Shown piece by piece: positions 47,490 to 56,691 of a DNA stretch of 64,000 bases. Position 1 is the first letter of the stretch. Each line of letters begins with the position of its first letter. Made by a program: the position numbers and the translations under genes. Source of the stretch: Thalassobacter stenotrophicus (lineage in GTDB: Bacteria; Pseudomonadota; Alphaproteobacteria; Rhodobacterales; Rhodobacteraceae); assembly GCF_001458315.1 (NCBI RefSeq), contig NZ_CYRX01000008.1:1-64000 (forward strand), in the 5' to 3' direction. The notes below the pieces were generated by a model. The model was not told the origin of the DNA. It saw only the letters and a program-made list of their open reading frames with translations, and did no database searches.

Positions 47490-48578
47490 TTAAGAAATGC
47501 GAATGCGCGGGTTGAGGAAAACGTAGCCGATGTCAGAAATCAGCTGGGTGAAAAGCACCACAAAGACCGAAACAACCGAAACGCCGAGCAGCAGCTCAAT
47601 GTCGTTGTTGCCGGCGGCTTGGACCAGCGTCCAACCGAAGCCTTTGTAGTTAAACAGGGTCTCAACAATCACCACACCGTTCAGCAGCCATGGGAATTGC
47701 AGCATGATGACGGTGAAGGGCGCGATGAGCGCGTTGCGCAGGGCGTGCTTTAGGACGATGGTTTTGAACGCCACGCCTTTGAGGCGCGCGGTACGGACGT
47801 ATTGCGCGGTCATGACCTCAGTCATTGAGGCGCGGGTCATCCGGGCGATATACCCCATCCCGTAAAGTGCGATCGTGATCACCGGCAGGAAAAAGTTCCA
47901 AAAGTTGGCGTCTTCCATCGCGCTGGTCGCGGTGCCTTTGAACAGGGTCCGGCCTTCGATCCAACCAGCACCTCGCAAGAATTCGTTCAGCGGAGAGGCC
48001 GAGGCCGCAAGCACCGCAATGAAGATCACACCCGACACATATTCCGGCGTCGCGGTCGTTGTGATCGAAAAAGTAGACAGCGTCCGGTCCGTGCGGGAGC
48101 CTTCGTTCATGCCCGCAAGCACACCTACAATCAGCGCGCCGGGTACCATGACGATCATCACCCAGAACATCAGCTTACCCGTAAGCCCAAGGTTTTGGCC
48201 CACGATTTGCCCCACGTTTTCTTTGAATACCGAAGAAAAGCCCCAGTGACCCTGTAACACACCACAATAGGTGGCGGCGTTCTCGGGGTTTTCCATGCCG
48301 GGGGTAATGCAGCGTCCCCGCAGGTTGCCGTCAGAATCCTGATGGGTCCATCCCGGGGCTACGCCGAGCCAGCGACCGTATTTGACCAACATCGGATCAA
48401 GGTGCCCGTTGCTGCCCAACCAACTGTCGACTTGTTCGTCGGACATGCGGAAGTTGCCTTCGGTTTTGGCGAGCTTCTCAAGGTTGGGGTAGAGGTTGGT
48501 CAGTGTGAAGACGATGAACGTCAGGCAAAGCGCCGTCAGTATCATCACCCCCAAACGTCTGAGGATGAACAGTCCCAT
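47490..48578 (-). CDS. Peptide-type ABC permease (DppB-like)
   Basis: A 362-residue inner-membrane permease. The N-terminus MGLFILRRLGVMILTALCLTFIVF is typical DppB. The EAA loop is YVRTARLKGVAFKTIVLKHALRNAL near residue 260. A periplasmic insert of about 80 residues between the first and second helices has two cysteines (RGRCITPG and ATYCGVLQGHWGFS) that could form a disulfide. Its gene follows the substrate-binding protein gene across a 110-bp gap containing a hairpin. Confidence 0.93.
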   Translation of the reverse strand: MGLFILRRLGVMILTALCLTFIVFTLTNLYPNLEKLAKTEGNFRMSDEQVDSWLGSNGHLDPMLVKYGRWLGVAPGWTHQDSDGNLRGRCITPGMENPENAATYCGVLQGHWGFSSVFKENVGQIVGQNLGLTGKLMFWVMIVMVPGALIVGVLAGMNEGSRTDRTLSTFSITTTATPEYVSGVIFIAVLAASASPLNEFLRGAGWIEGRTLFKGTATSAMEDANFWNFFLPVITIALYGMGYIARMTRASMTEVMTAQYVRTARLKGVAFKTIVLKHALRNALIAPFTVIMLQFPWLLNGVVIVETLFNYKGFGWTLVQAAGNNDIELLLGVSVVSVFVVLFTQLISDIGYVFLNPRIRIS

Positions 48579-48641
48579 GTGGGTTCCCTATAGCTGTCTG
48601 GACCATGTGCCGCTGCCAGCATCTCATTGGCCTGAATGGTG

Positions 48642-48670
48642 AAACCGCGCCCGGATTAAGGGCGCGGTTT
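48642..48670 (-). repeat. Intercistronic hairpin after the binding-protein gene
   Basis: A perfect 11-bp inverted repeat (AAACCGCGCCC at 48642-48652 with GGGCGCGGTTT at 48660-48670, 7-nt loop) with no T tract. Such hairpins after the binding-protein gene commonly stabilise its mRNA and raise its level over the permease genes; that effect is inferred here. Confidence 0.7.
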
Positions 48671-48688
48671 GCTTTGGTTGAAGGGCTA

Positions 48689-50350
48689 TTAAGCCGCAAC
48701 ACCCCATTTGTAGATCTGTGGCAGGTACGCGATGTGCATATCTGTGCCCACAAAACCAGGGACCGTGTGACGGTACAACGCACGCCAGTACGGCTGGATC
48801 GTCACACCTTCGTCGATCACGATGGCCTGAATTTTGGACATCACTTCACGACGCTTGCCAGCGTCTGCGATCGAGTTGGCTTCGGACAGAAGCGCGTCGA
48901 ACTCAGGGTTGGACCAAGCAAACTCGTTCCATGCAACGCCGGAGCGGTAGGCCAGACCCAGCACCTGTGTGCCCAGTGGGCGGTGGTTCCAGTTGGTCGA
49001 CGAGAATGCGTATTTCGTCCAGTCGTTCCAGAAGGTCGAACCGGGCAGGATGGTCCGCTTGACCTTGAAGCCCGCGTCACGCAGCTGAGCGGCAACAGCG
49101 TCAGTTGTATTCCGGCGCCAATCGTCGTCGATCGAGTGGATCTCGAACTCATAGTCCTCACGACCCGAAGCTTTCAGCAGCTCATTGGCTTTGGCGGGAT
49201 CGAACGGAATACGGCCGACCGATGCGTCATGCTCGGGGTGTACCGGGCCGACGTGGCAGTTGTCCGCAGGAACACCGCGACCAGCATTGCCAAGCTCGTT
49301 ACATACGGCGTTGTCGACAGCCATAGCGATTGCCTGACGCAGACCTTTGTCGGCGTAGATTTTCTCACCGTTTTCGTCTTCGGCCAGCTGGTTGGGGCGC
49401 ACAACGATTGTGGAACCCGTAGCAACTTCGGACTTTTCCCAGCCGAGTGCGTCGAAGATGTCGACGAAATCGCCGATGTTTTCGTACAGCGTGTCGACTT
49501 CTTCGGCTTCAGCAGCAGCCACCCAAGCAGCGGGGTCTGTGCCGTAGTCGATGTACTCGATCGTGTCGAGATATGCGCCTTTGCCGGCAGCGTAGCCCCA
49601 CCAGTCGTGATCCTCGTTGCGCACGAGAACCGACTTCACACCAACCGAGTGCTCGGTGTTGAGGTATGGGCCCGTACCGATTTGCTGGCCCAGAATGTTG
49701 TCTGGGTCCTGATCGGGGTGGATCACGGCGGCGGGGTAGTCCGCGATGCCGGGGATCACTGTGATGTCGGGCTGGATCAGGTTAAGGCGCAGGGTGTGCG
49801 TGTCGACAACTTCGATGGCGCCTTCGGCGGCCACGTTCGTTTCTGGGTCAACAATGGATGTCACACGTGCAGCCATGGAGTTGCCTTCGGCGTCAGCCTC
49901 GGCCCAGCGACGGAAGTTGTGCGCGACGTGCTCAGCAGTGAAGTCATCACCGTTGTTCCACTTAACACCTTTACGCACGTTCAGCGTGTAGACCGTGGCG
50001 TCGTCGTTTACGTCCCAGCTCTCAAGCAGCATGCCTTCGAACGTACCGTCGGAGTTGTACTCCACGAGGTACTCAAGCCAACCGGCGGTGACGTGGGCCA
50101 TCTGGGTCCAGTCAAACGTACGCGGGTCCTTCAGGGCGCGGACTTCCATCTGCATCCGGATTTTGCCGCCTTGCTGGGCGTGGCCTGCGGCTGCCGCAGG
50201 TGTCGCGCCAATCAAAGAATAGGCAGCGGCTGCGCTTACACCGAGGGCGGTGGTCCGAACCAGAAATTCACGGCGATCGAGCAAGCCTTGCTTGAACTCA
50301 CGCGCATACATTTCCGCTGCGGGGTGCAGCTGTGTTTTGGGTTGCGTCAT
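48689..50350 (-). CDS. Peptide-type ABC transporter substrate-binding protein
   Basis: A 553-residue SBP_bac_5 family periplasmic protein. A twin-arginine signal ([20 protein letters not shown], residues about 26-45) and a cleavage site near ATPAAAAG precede the mature domain. Family stretches include [26 protein letters not shown] and [21 protein letters not shown]. Tat export of a binding protein without cofactor is common in this family. Substrate is likely a peptide, opine or related amine. Start at the ATG at 50350 with GGGAG upstream. It leads the operon; the AraC regulator lies upstream on the same strand. Confidence 0.92.
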   Translation of the reverse strand: MTQPKTQLHPAAEMYAREFKQGLLDRREFLVRTTALGVSAAAAYSLIGATPAAAAGHAQQGGKIRMQMEVRALKDPRTFDWTQMAHVTAGWLEYLVEYNSDGTFEGMLLESWDVNDDATVYTLNVRKGVKWNNGDDFTAEHVAHNFRRWAEADAEGNSMAARVTSIVDPETNVAAEGAIEVVDTHTLRLNLIQPDITVIPGIADYPAAVIHPDQDPDNILGQQIGTGPYLNTEHSVGVKSVLVRNEDHDWWGYAAGKGAYLDTIEYIDYGTDPAAWVAAAEAEEVDTLYENIGDFVDIFDALGWEKSEVATGSTIVVRPNQLAEDENGEKIYADKGLRQAIAMAVDNAVCNELGNAGRGVPADNCHVGPVHPEHDASVGRIPFDPAKANELLKASGREDYEFEIHSIDDDWRRNTTDAVAAQLRDAGFKVKRTILPGSTFWNDWTKYAFSSTNWNHRPLGTQVLGLAYRSGVAWNEFAWSNPEFDALLSEANSIADAGKRREVMSKIQAIVIDEGVTIQPYWRALYRHTVPGFVGTDMHIAYLPQIYKWGVAA

Positions 50351-50422
50351 TATAGTCTCCCTGTGACACATCATTTTTTATTCACGAAGCGGGCGGTGAT
50401 ATTTTTGGCCGTGTTCAAAACC

Positions 50423-50443
50423 GTTTCCCGTTAAACGAGAAAC
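50423..50443. promoter_or_regulatory. Palindromic operator candidate before the ABC operon
   Basis: Two 10-base arms, GTTTCCCGTT (50423-50432) and AACGAGAAAC (50434-50443), flank a single A and match as an inverted repeat at 9 of 10 positions. It lies 73 bp upstream of the binding-protein start, where an operator for a dimeric repressor or activator would be. Confidence 0.6.
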
Positions 50444-50563
50444 TGATCGGCCAACCCCTCCACCTCGATCCAGAGCATTGCGCCCTAAATCGACCCAAAG
50501 GTCAACGGCCTCCATTCGAAAGATAGGTCAAAAAACGACTTAAACCTAACACAAAAACGACAG

Positions 50564-51457
50564 TCAGGTCATTAGCGACACGCGCTGGTCGCTTTGGGCC
50601 GGACGGATTTTGCCTGACGCAGCGTCAGATTGATGCGTGTTGGGACGGTTACGATTTCGGAACTTTCCTGGGGTTTCCTCAGCGTGATGCAAAAATGCGC
50701 GAGAGAAGTAGGCAGGGCTGGAAAAACCCAAATCGCGCGCAATCTCCGCTGCGGAATTTGGTGTATCGATTAGCTCGCTGCGTGCCGCATGCATCAAGCG
50801 GTCCCCAAGGTACCGCGCAGCAGTCATCCCGCAAGTAGATTTGAAAGTGCGCGTCAAATGTGTCGGTGTCACGTCAAGCATGTCGCCGATATCATTTAGG
50901 GTGGCACCGGTGGCGTAACACTGCTCAACTTCCCGGGTGAAACGCGCCGATAGTTTTTGGGAGGCCGATTGGGCGGTCTGGGCGGTGTCCGGTCCTGTCA
51001 GTCGTTCCAGCATCGAAGACACAAGCATCAGCCGGGCAAGGGCGGCACGCTCCGATCCTGGTCCGCCGCTTGTCTGTCCCTTTGCAATGCGGTCCAAAAG
51101 GCCCGACAACTCGCCTTGGGTGCCGATATCGTTGACCCGGATCAGATGAACGCCCTCTGGCATCGGCAAAAGCGACGAGGTCGGGATTTGCACAAAGGTC
51201 GCTTGGGTCTGCGCGCCCGGTTCAATCGCAAAGGCGGTTTGCGCGGGCAGGGTGACGCATACATTGGGTCCGATCCCGATGGCGCGCCCTTCGATGATCA
51301 ACCGGGCGTTGCCGCGCACGAACCACAGAAAGCTTGGGCCAGGCACCGAATGGGGCAGGGTGTGGCGCCAAACCTGCCGCCGTGTCAGCCCCGAGATCGG
51401 CATCAACGACAGCGCATTCATCGCCGGTACTTGGCTCTTGAGATATTCGATATCCAT
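50564..51457 (-). CDS. AraC-family transcriptional regulator
   Basis: A 297-residue regulator. The N-terminal half is a cupin-like ligand domain (residues about 20-150, GPSFLWFVRGNARLIIEGRAIGIGPNVCVTLPAQ). The C-terminal HTH_18 domain has two helix-turn-helices: GATLNDIGDMLDVTPTHLTRTFKSTCGMTAARYL near 200 and SAAEIARDLGFSSPAYFSRAFLHH near 250. The ATG at 51457 has GGAGGGGG upstream. Its position ahead of the ABC operon suggests it controls that operon; the palindrome at 50423 is not a typical AraC site, so this is open. Confidence 0.88.
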   Translation of the reverse strand: MDIEYLKSQVPAMNALSLMPISGLTRRQVWRHTLPHSVPGPSFLWFVRGNARLIIEGRAIGIGPNVCVTLPAQTAFAIEPGAQTQATFVQIPTSSLLPMPEGVHLIRVNDIGTQGELSGLLDRIAKGQTSGGPGSERAALARLMLVSSMLERLTGPDTAQTAQSASQKLSARFTREVEQCYATGATLNDIGDMLDVTPTHLTRTFKSTCGMTAARYLGDRLMHAARSELIDTPNSAAEIARDLGFSSPAYFSRAFLHHAEETPGKFRNRNRPNTHQSDAASGKIRPAQSDQRVSLMT

Positions 51458-51521
51458 GATCGCGCCCCCTCCGTTAGGGAAGCCTTTCACGACAACCCGG
51501 CAAAGTCAAAAGCGCGGAGGT

Positions 51522-52403
51522 TTAGCGCAGTTCAGCCGCGACAACTGGCGTCCAATCGCCCATGCGTGCGCGGAACCATGTGCGCTGCCGCTTTGCGTAT
51601 TGAACTGTCGATAGGCACGCGGCCGTGCGGGCCTCTTCAAGGGTCATCGTGCCTTGGAGGTGCGCGATTAATTCAGGTGCGCCAATGGCTTTAGCCGCCC
51701 CAAGTTTTGGGTCCCATTTGGGCAACACAGCACGTGCTTCATCCAGCGCGCCGCCTTCTAGCATCAGGTCAAAGCGGTGCGCGATCCGGGGGGAAAGCCA
51801 ATCTTTGGGCGCATCCAAAACAAACGTCGCACAGTCCGCACGGTTCAACAGTGGGGGCGGGGTGTCGTCTTGCCACTCGTGCATGGGCCGACCGGTGGCA
51901 ACCTCTACCTCCCACGCGCGGCTGACGCGCATCGGATTGTTCTGGTCGATCCGTGCAAGTGTATCTGCGTGGATATCGGGCAGCAGAGCGGCGATCCCGC
52001 CCTCGGCCAAGCGCGCCATCGCGCGAGCGCGGACATCAGGCGGGGTCAGAGGGATATCCGCCAATCCCTCCAGTAGCGCTTTGAAATAAAGGCCGGTGCC
52101 GCCCACGATGATAGGCCGTGTCGTTGCCAAAAGCGGCGTGAGTGCGCGCAGCCAGTCGCCCACGGAAAACGCTTCCGCAAAGTCGATGTGACCGTACAAA
52201 GCATGGGGCGCGCGGGCGCATTCCTGCACATTGGGGCGCGCGGTTAAAACGCTCCAATCACGGTAGACTTGCAGCGCGTCGGCATTGATGATCGTACCGC
52301 CTTGACGTTCCGCAATTTCCAAAGCCATAGCGGATTTTCCGCTGGCCGTGGGACCTGCGATCAATACCGGTTGGTCCGGCAGAATTTTGTCGATGAATTT
52401 CAA
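51522..52403 (-). CDS. miaA: tRNA dimethylallyltransferase
   Basis: Adds the dimethylallyl group to A37 of tRNAs that read U-starting codons. The P-loop GPTASGKS is near residue 15, followed by [32 protein letters not shown] and [21 protein letters not shown]. About 293 residues if it begins at the TTG at 52403, the most sensible start, since ATG codons in the long frame lie inside the divergent pyrH gene; a GTG at 52448 is an alternative. Its donor DMAPP comes from the pathway of ispG and dxr. Confidence 0.93.
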   Translation of the reverse strand: MKFIDKILPDQPVLIAGPTASGKSAMALEIAERQGGTIINADALQVYRDWSVLTARPNVQECARAPHALYGHIDFAEAFSVGDWLRALTPLLATTRPIIVGGTGLYFKALLEGLADIPLTPPDVRARAMARLAEGGIAALLPDIHADTLARIDQNNPMRVSRAWEVEVATGRPMHEWQDDTPPPLLNRADCATFVLDAPKDWLSPRIAHRFDLMLEGGALDEARAVLPKWDPKLGAAKAIGAPELIAHLQGTMTLEEARTAACLSTVQYAKRQRTWFRARMGDWTPVVAAELR

Positions 52404-52453
52404 AGCTCTGCGCCTAGGTGGCTTGAGGGGCCCAATTGCCCGTTGCACGCCGC

Positions 52454-52492
52454 GGGTATTTGCATCATTTTGCCGCTGTTTGCAAATATCCC
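52454..52492. promoter_or_regulatory. Inverted repeat in the miaA/pyrH promoter gap
   Basis: GGGTATTTGCA (52454-52464) and TGCAAATATCCC (52481-52492) pair with one bulged base across a 16-nt spacer. It lies immediately upstream of pyrH (start 52506) and upstream of miaA on the other strand. It could be an operator or an mRNA hairpin in the pyrH leader. Confidence 0.45.
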
Positions 52493-52505
52493 AAAGGCGG
52501 CCCCT

Positions 52506-53237
52506 ATGACGACCTCTTCCACCGTCCCTCCGGCGTACACACGTGTCATGCTCAAGATTTCCGGGGAGGCATTGATGGGAGACCAAGGGTTTGGTCTGCA
52601 TCCGCCCACCGTGCAACGCGTCGCCGCAGAGGTAAAGCGCGTGCATGACCTTGGGGTTGAGATCTGCATGGTCATCGGCGGCGGCAATATTTTTCGTGGG
52701 TTGTCCGGCAGTGCCCAAGGCATGGAGCGGACGACCGCCGACTACATGGGCATGCTGGCCACGGTCATGAACGCCCTTGCGATGCAATCCGCGCTAGAGG
52801 AGTTGGACATCCACACACGCGTGATCTCAGCGATTACGATGAACGAAGTGGCAGAGCCCTACATCCGTCGTCGCGCTGTGCGCCACCTAGAGAAAAAGCG
52901 CGTGTGTATTTTTGCGGCGGGCACGGGGAACCCCTATTTCACCACGGATACGGCTGCGACCTTGCGCGCCAATGAGATGGCCTGCCAAGCGATCTTTAAG
53001 GGCACCAAAGTGGACGGCGTGTACGATAAGGATCCGGTCAAACACGATGATGCAGTGCGCTACGATTATGTCTCCTACGATGAAGTGCTAGCCAAACACC
53101 TCAACGTGATGGACGCCTCCGCAATCGCACTTGCACGGGATAACCACCTGCCGATCATCGTGTTTTCGCTGGATGAGCCCGGTGGTTTCCAAGGCATTCT
53201 TGCGGGCGAGGGGACCTATACCCTCGTGAAGGACTAG
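52506..53237 (+). CDS. pyrH: UMP kinase
   Basis: Phosphorylates UMP to UDP, the entry to pyrimidine nucleotides. The 243 residues are a bacterial amino-acid-kinase-fold enzyme with [18 protein letters not shown] near residue 14, the GGGNIFRGL loop near 60, [10 protein letters not shown]-type stretch ([20 protein letters not shown]) and the [16 protein letters not shown] motif near 170. Start chosen at the ATG at 52506; the longer frame from 52269 runs through miaA. Confidence 0.96.
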   Translation: MTTSSTVPPAYTRVMLKISGEALMGDQGFGLHPPTVQRVAAEVKRVHDLGVEICMVIGGGNIFRGLSGSAQGMERTTADYMGMLATVMNALAMQSALEELDIHTRVISAITMNEVAEPYIRRRAVRHLEKKRVCIFAAGTGNPYFTTDTAATLRANEMACQAIFKGTKVDGVYDKDPVKHDDAVRYDYVSYDEVLAKHLNVMDASAIALARDNHLPIIVFSLDEPGGFQGILAGEGTYTLVKD

Positions 53238-53252
53238 GCTCAGCGCGCCTCT

Positions 53253-54341
53253 CTAGGAGGCCTGCGCAGGTTCGTCGTCACCGGCGTCGAGTTGCTGCAT
53301 GACAAAGGCGCGCCGCTGTTTGAGGTGGCGCGCAACAAACGCGCGCTGCGCTGCCCCGCGCAGGATCGGACGCACCGGTGGCTTGGCCTGCGCGGCTTCA
53401 TCCTTGCCTCTTGCGAGCTTCTGATCAAACACAACTTCCAGCTGTGATACATCCGAGGCATCCATGCCCGGTGGCACCTGTAATCCGGGAAAGAGCGTCT
53501 CGGCCCATGTGCCATTGGCGCTGACAAGCGCGTGGCGTGCGGTGGCGATGTGCCAATACCTGACTGGGATTTCACCATCGACCTGACGGACGCCCGGTGC
53601 ATCCAGTAGGAACCGTGCCGAGAGTAAGATCTCGGCTTGCCCAAACATTCGCATCGCGATGGAGGACCGCAGGCACAGCCGGTGGTATGGCGACACCCGC
53701 AGCGTGACGGAAGGAAATCCGCGACCCAGCGCACCGGCCGCGATCTCAATTGGGGCATGGGCGCGGGGTTCTGTATGGAGGGTTGTGCCGATCCAGCGGA
53801 CGGGTTGAACACCATAATCCAATGTCTGAACCGGAAAACCCACGCGAATGTCCTCAACCGGGAGGGGGCCGCGTGGGGTGTGAATAAACGTGCCTGTACA
53901 AAAACACTGCGGGCGATCCCCGGCGGACAGCTGGTTGTGCGCGAAACGTGCCATAAAAGCCAAGTGGTCGGTGGGGGTAATCGTGACTTGTGCGTCGTGG
54001 GGGAGGCCCTCTGTTGCCGCGCATTCCGCAAACACGTCACCATCATGCGTTTGGGTTAAGAGTGCATCTTGCGCTTTCAAAGACGGCGCGACTGTAATCT
54101 GCGCAGGCAGGGTCCGAGCAGAAGCAGTGTTCGTAGCCGCACCAGTTGATTGTAAGGAATACCTAAGCATTTCGGGCTGGGGCGCAAAGCCCGCGTTTGG
54201 CGGAGAAACTCCCTCTCCCGCGAGACCTGCTAGGAGCACAGGTATCGCGGGATGGGGACCACGAAGCGTCTGGGGAAACGCAGTCTGAGACAATGGCGCA
54301 TGGCGACCGAGATAAAGGGCATAAGTCGGCGCTGACGACAT
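53253..54341 (-). CDS. Hint-domain protein
   Basis: A 362-residue protein with a Hedgehog/intein (Hint_2) domain from about residue 145: CFCTGTFIHTPRGPLPVEDIRVGFPVQTLDYGVQPVRWIG, then ETLFPGLQVPPGMDASD toward the C-terminus. Hint domains in this family are usually attached to secreted or surface proteins and can self-process; two cysteines (CFC) sit where the catalytic Cys is expected. The first 140 residues are of unknown kind. The gene lies on the opposite strand between pyrH and frr, which normally adjoin. Confidence 0.88.
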   Translation of the reverse strand: MSSAPTYALYLGRHAPLSQTAFPQTLRGPHPAIPVLLAGLAGEGVSPPNAGFAPQPEMLRYSLQSTGAATNTASARTLPAQITVAPSLKAQDALLTQTHDGDVFAECAATEGLPHDAQVTITPTDHLAFMARFAHNQLSAGDRPQCFCTGTFIHTPRGPLPVEDIRVGFPVQTLDYGVQPVRWIGTTLHTEPRAHAPIEIAAGALGRGFPSVTLRVSPYHRLCLRSSIAMRMFGQAEILLSARFLLDAPGVRQVDGEIPVRYWHIATARHALVSANGTWAETLFPGLQVPPGMDASDVSQLEVVFDQKLARGKDEAAQAKPPVRPILRGAAQRAFVARHLKQRRAFVMQQLDAGDDEPAQAS

Positions 54342-54446
54342 AAAGAAGACTCACGTGGAATTTCTTCCGAAGGTCCTACAATAAAATCCCTAACAGAAAA
54401 TAAAGGCGCCCCGACCACTTAGGCCTCATCCCTGCACACAACGCCA

Positions 54447-54476
54447 TTGTCGATCCTGCTTTCTTGACGCTATATA
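54447..54476 (+). promoter_or_regulatory. Candidate promoter of frr and the envelope cluster
   Basis: TTGTCG (54447-54452) and TATATA (54471-54476) are separated by 18 bp, in the intergenic gap before frr (start 54525). This fits a housekeeping promoter. The Hint gene interrupts pyrH-frr, so frr needs its own promoter. Confidence 0.45.
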
Positions 54477-54524
54477 TGCGCAAAACGACCCCGGGGCTGA
54501 TCCGGGACAAAAAAGGAAGCAGTC

Positions 54525-55088
54525 ATGTCTGATGATTTTTTGCTCGACACCGACGACCTAAACCGCCGTATGGATGGTGCAATCGCGAACCTGCGCGTGG
54601 AATTCGCGTCGTTGCGGACCGGGCGGGCCTCGGCCTCGATGCTGGAGCCGGTGATGGTGGACGCCTACGGATCGCCTACGCCGATCAACCAAGTGGGCAC
54701 GGTCAACGTACCAGAGCCGCGCATGGTAACGATTAACGTGTGGGACAAAGGCTTGGTTGGCAAAGTCGAAAAAGCCATTCGCGAGAGCGGCTTGGGGATC
54801 AATCCTCAACTTAACGGCACGATCATCATGCTACCTATTCCCGAGCTGAACGAGGAGCGTCGCCGCGAGCTGACCAAAGTTGCGGGCAGCTACGCTGAGA
54901 ACGCGCGTGTCTCCGTGCGCAACGTGCGGCGGGACGGCATGGATCAGATCAAGAAAGCCAAAGCCGATGGTATGTCTGAGGACGATCAAAAGCTGTGGGA
55001 AGAAGAAGTGCAGGAAATGACCAATGACTACATCAAAAAGGTCGATGCCCTGCTAGAGACAAAACAAGCCGAGATTATGCAGGTTTAA
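54525..55088 (+). CDS. frr: Ribosome recycling factor
   Basis: Splits the post-termination ribosome together with EF-G. The 187 residues are full length, with the family stretches [42 protein letters not shown] and [35 protein letters not shown]. First gene of a long envelope cluster; uppS follows after 77 bp containing partly paired repeats (TGAGGCG with CGCCTCA). Confidence 0.97.
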   Translation: MSDDFLLDTDDLNRRMDGAIANLRVEFASLRTGRASASMLEPVMVDAYGSPTPINQVGTVNVPEPRMVTINVWDKGLVGKVEKAIRESGLGINPQLNGTIIMLPIPELNEERRRELTKVAGSYAENARVSVRNVRRDGMDQIKKAKADGMSEDDQKLWEEEVQEMTNDYIKKVDALLETKQAEIMQV

Positions 55089-55165
55089 TATCCACAAAAC
55101 GGGCTGAGGCGCCGTTTGGGCGCATGCCCTTTCGCCGCCTCACATATATATAAAAGACCGTTTCT

Positions 55166-55915
55166 ATGGAAAAAACCATTATCTCAGCTGAACCTCAGCC
55201 GGAAGTGCCCCGAACAGGTCCGCGTCATGTCGCGGTCATTATGGATGGCAATGGCCGGTGGGCGCAAAAGCGCAATCGCCCCCGGCTTTTGGGGCACCGC
55301 GCGGGTGCGCGGCGTGTGCGTGAGATAGTGGAAGCCTGTCCTGACAACGGCGTGGAGTACCTCACCGTTTTTGCCTTTTCGACGGAGAATTGGAAGCGCA
55401 CGCAGGCTGAGGTTTCGGGCCTGATGATGTTGTTTCGTCGGTATATTGAGCGTGAGGCGAACAACCTTCTGCGCACGGGCACGCGCGTTCGGTTCATCGG
55501 TGACCGCGTGCGTCTAGACGCCAAACTGGTCAGTCTGATGGACATGCTTGAGGACCTGACCAAGGACAACACGTTGGTTCACCTGACGATCGCAATCAAT
55601 TATGGCGGCCGGGATGAGGTGGCTCGGGCCACCAAGCGCTTGGCGCAGGATGTGCAAAGCGGGGCGCTAAATCCTGATGAGATTACTGATGAAACGCTGC
55701 CGCGCTATCTGGATACGCACGTTTTGCCTGACCCAGATCTGGTGATCCGTACAAGTGGTGAGGCGCGGATTTCGAACTTTCTTTTGTGGCAGTCTGCCTA
55801 TTCCGAATATGAGTTCATCGACACGCTTTGGCCGGATTTCACGCGCGACATCTTTGAGGACGTATTGCAGCGTTTTGGCACCCGCTCACGTCGGTTTGGC
55901 GGAGTGACAGGGTGA
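55166..55915 (+). CDS. uppS: Undecaprenyl diphosphate synthase
   Basis: Cis-prenyltransferase that makes the C55 lipid carrier for peptidoglycan. The 249 residues begin a short acidic tail before HVAVIMDGNGRWAQKRNRPRLLGHRAGARRVREIVEACPDNGVEYLTVFAFSTENWKR, which holds the catalytic Asp and the substrate-binding residues; the C-terminus has DPDLVIRTSGEARISNFLLWQSAYSEYEF. Its stop overlaps the cdsA start. Confidence 0.96.
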   Translation: MEKTIISAEPQPEVPRTGPRHVAVIMDGNGRWAQKRNRPRLLGHRAGARRVREIVEACPDNGVEYLTVFAFSTENWKRTQAEVSGLMMLFRRYIEREANNLLRTGTRVRFIGDRVRLDAKLVSLMDMLEDLTKDNTLVHLTIAINYGGRDEVARATKRLAQDVQSGALNPDEITDETLPRYLDTHVLPDPDLVIRTSGEARISNFLLWQSAYSEYEFIDTLWPDFTRDIFEDVLQRFGTRSRRFGGVTG

Positions 55916-56691
55916 CCAATTTTGCGGATTTGATGCCTCGGATCGCAACGGCGCTGGTGCTGGTTGTGGTCGGTGGGGCTGCGGTGTGGGCGGCGGGACC
56001 TTGGTTCGCGGCTCTCATTGCGGTCGTTTGCGGCATCATGGTGTGGGAGCTTGCGCGCATGATCGGTGCCGATCAAAAGCGGTCTTTGGCTTTGGGCGGC
56101 CTGAGCACTGGGGCGTTGGCCGCAGCATATGCGTTGCCACTCGGCCTCGCGCTGCCATTGTTATTAGCGGTGCCAATGGCTGGGATCGCCGCGTTGCACC
56201 TGCATCGGCGTATTTTTATGACCTTTGCATTGGCGATTTTGTTCGCCGGGCTCGGGCTTACACAGCATCTGACTAATTTTGGCTTAATCTGGATGTTATG
56301 GTTGATCGGCGTCGTTGTAGCCTCTGATATCGCAGGATATTTCGCTGGCCGCCTGCTGGGTGGCCCCAAATTTTGGCCCACAGTTTCGCCTAAAAAAACG
56401 TGGTCAGGCACGGTTGCGGGCTGGGTCGCGGCGGGCCTTGTCGGCTGGGCCGTGATGGGCGTTACAACCGCGGGGATTGACCTAATCGGTATATCAGTCG
56501 CGCTCGCTATGATGGCGCAGATGGGTGACATCGCTGAATCTGCGGTGAAGCGAAAAATGGGTGTAAAGGACAGCTCCAACCTACTGCCCGGACACGGCGG
56601 ATTGTTTGATCGGTTTGATGCGATGCTGGGGGCCGCCGTTCTGCTGTTCGTAATCGAGAGCCTGGCTGAATTCCCGCCGGTGCCGGCATGA
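55912..56691 (+). CDS. cdsA: Phosphatidate cytidylyltransferase
   Basis: Makes CDP-diacylglycerol for phospholipid synthesis in the inner membrane. A 259-residue protein with about seven or eight membrane helices; the CDP-alcohol signature is the C-terminal stretch MAQMGDIAESAVKRKMGVKDSSNLLPGHGGLFDRFD. The start is a GTG at 55912 overlapping the uppS stop (GTGA). Its own end overlaps dxr (ATGA). Confidence 0.95.
   Translation: MTNFADLMPRIATALVLVVVGGAAVWAAGPWFAALIAVVCGIMVWELARMIGADQKRSLALGGLSTGALAAAYALPLGLALPLLLAVPMAGIAALHLHRRIFMTFALAILFAGLGLTQHLTNFGLIWMLWLIGVVVASDIAGYFAGRLLGGPKFWPTVSPKKTWSGTVAGWVAAGLVGWAVMGVTTAGIDLIGISVALAMMAQMGDIAESAVKRKMGVKDSSNLLPGHGGLFDRFDAMLGAAVLLFVIESLAEFPPVPA

Noticed and set aside
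48605-50434. 609-codon open frame on the plus strand
   Set aside because: It is antisense to the substrate-binding protein gene, whose Tat signal and family motifs are clear; the protein from this frame has no recognisable domain and is a by-product of GC-rich codon use.
55089-55165. TGAGGCG/CGCCTCA paired segments after frr
   Set aside because: Not followed by a T tract and interrupted by a second short stem; not convincing as a terminator.
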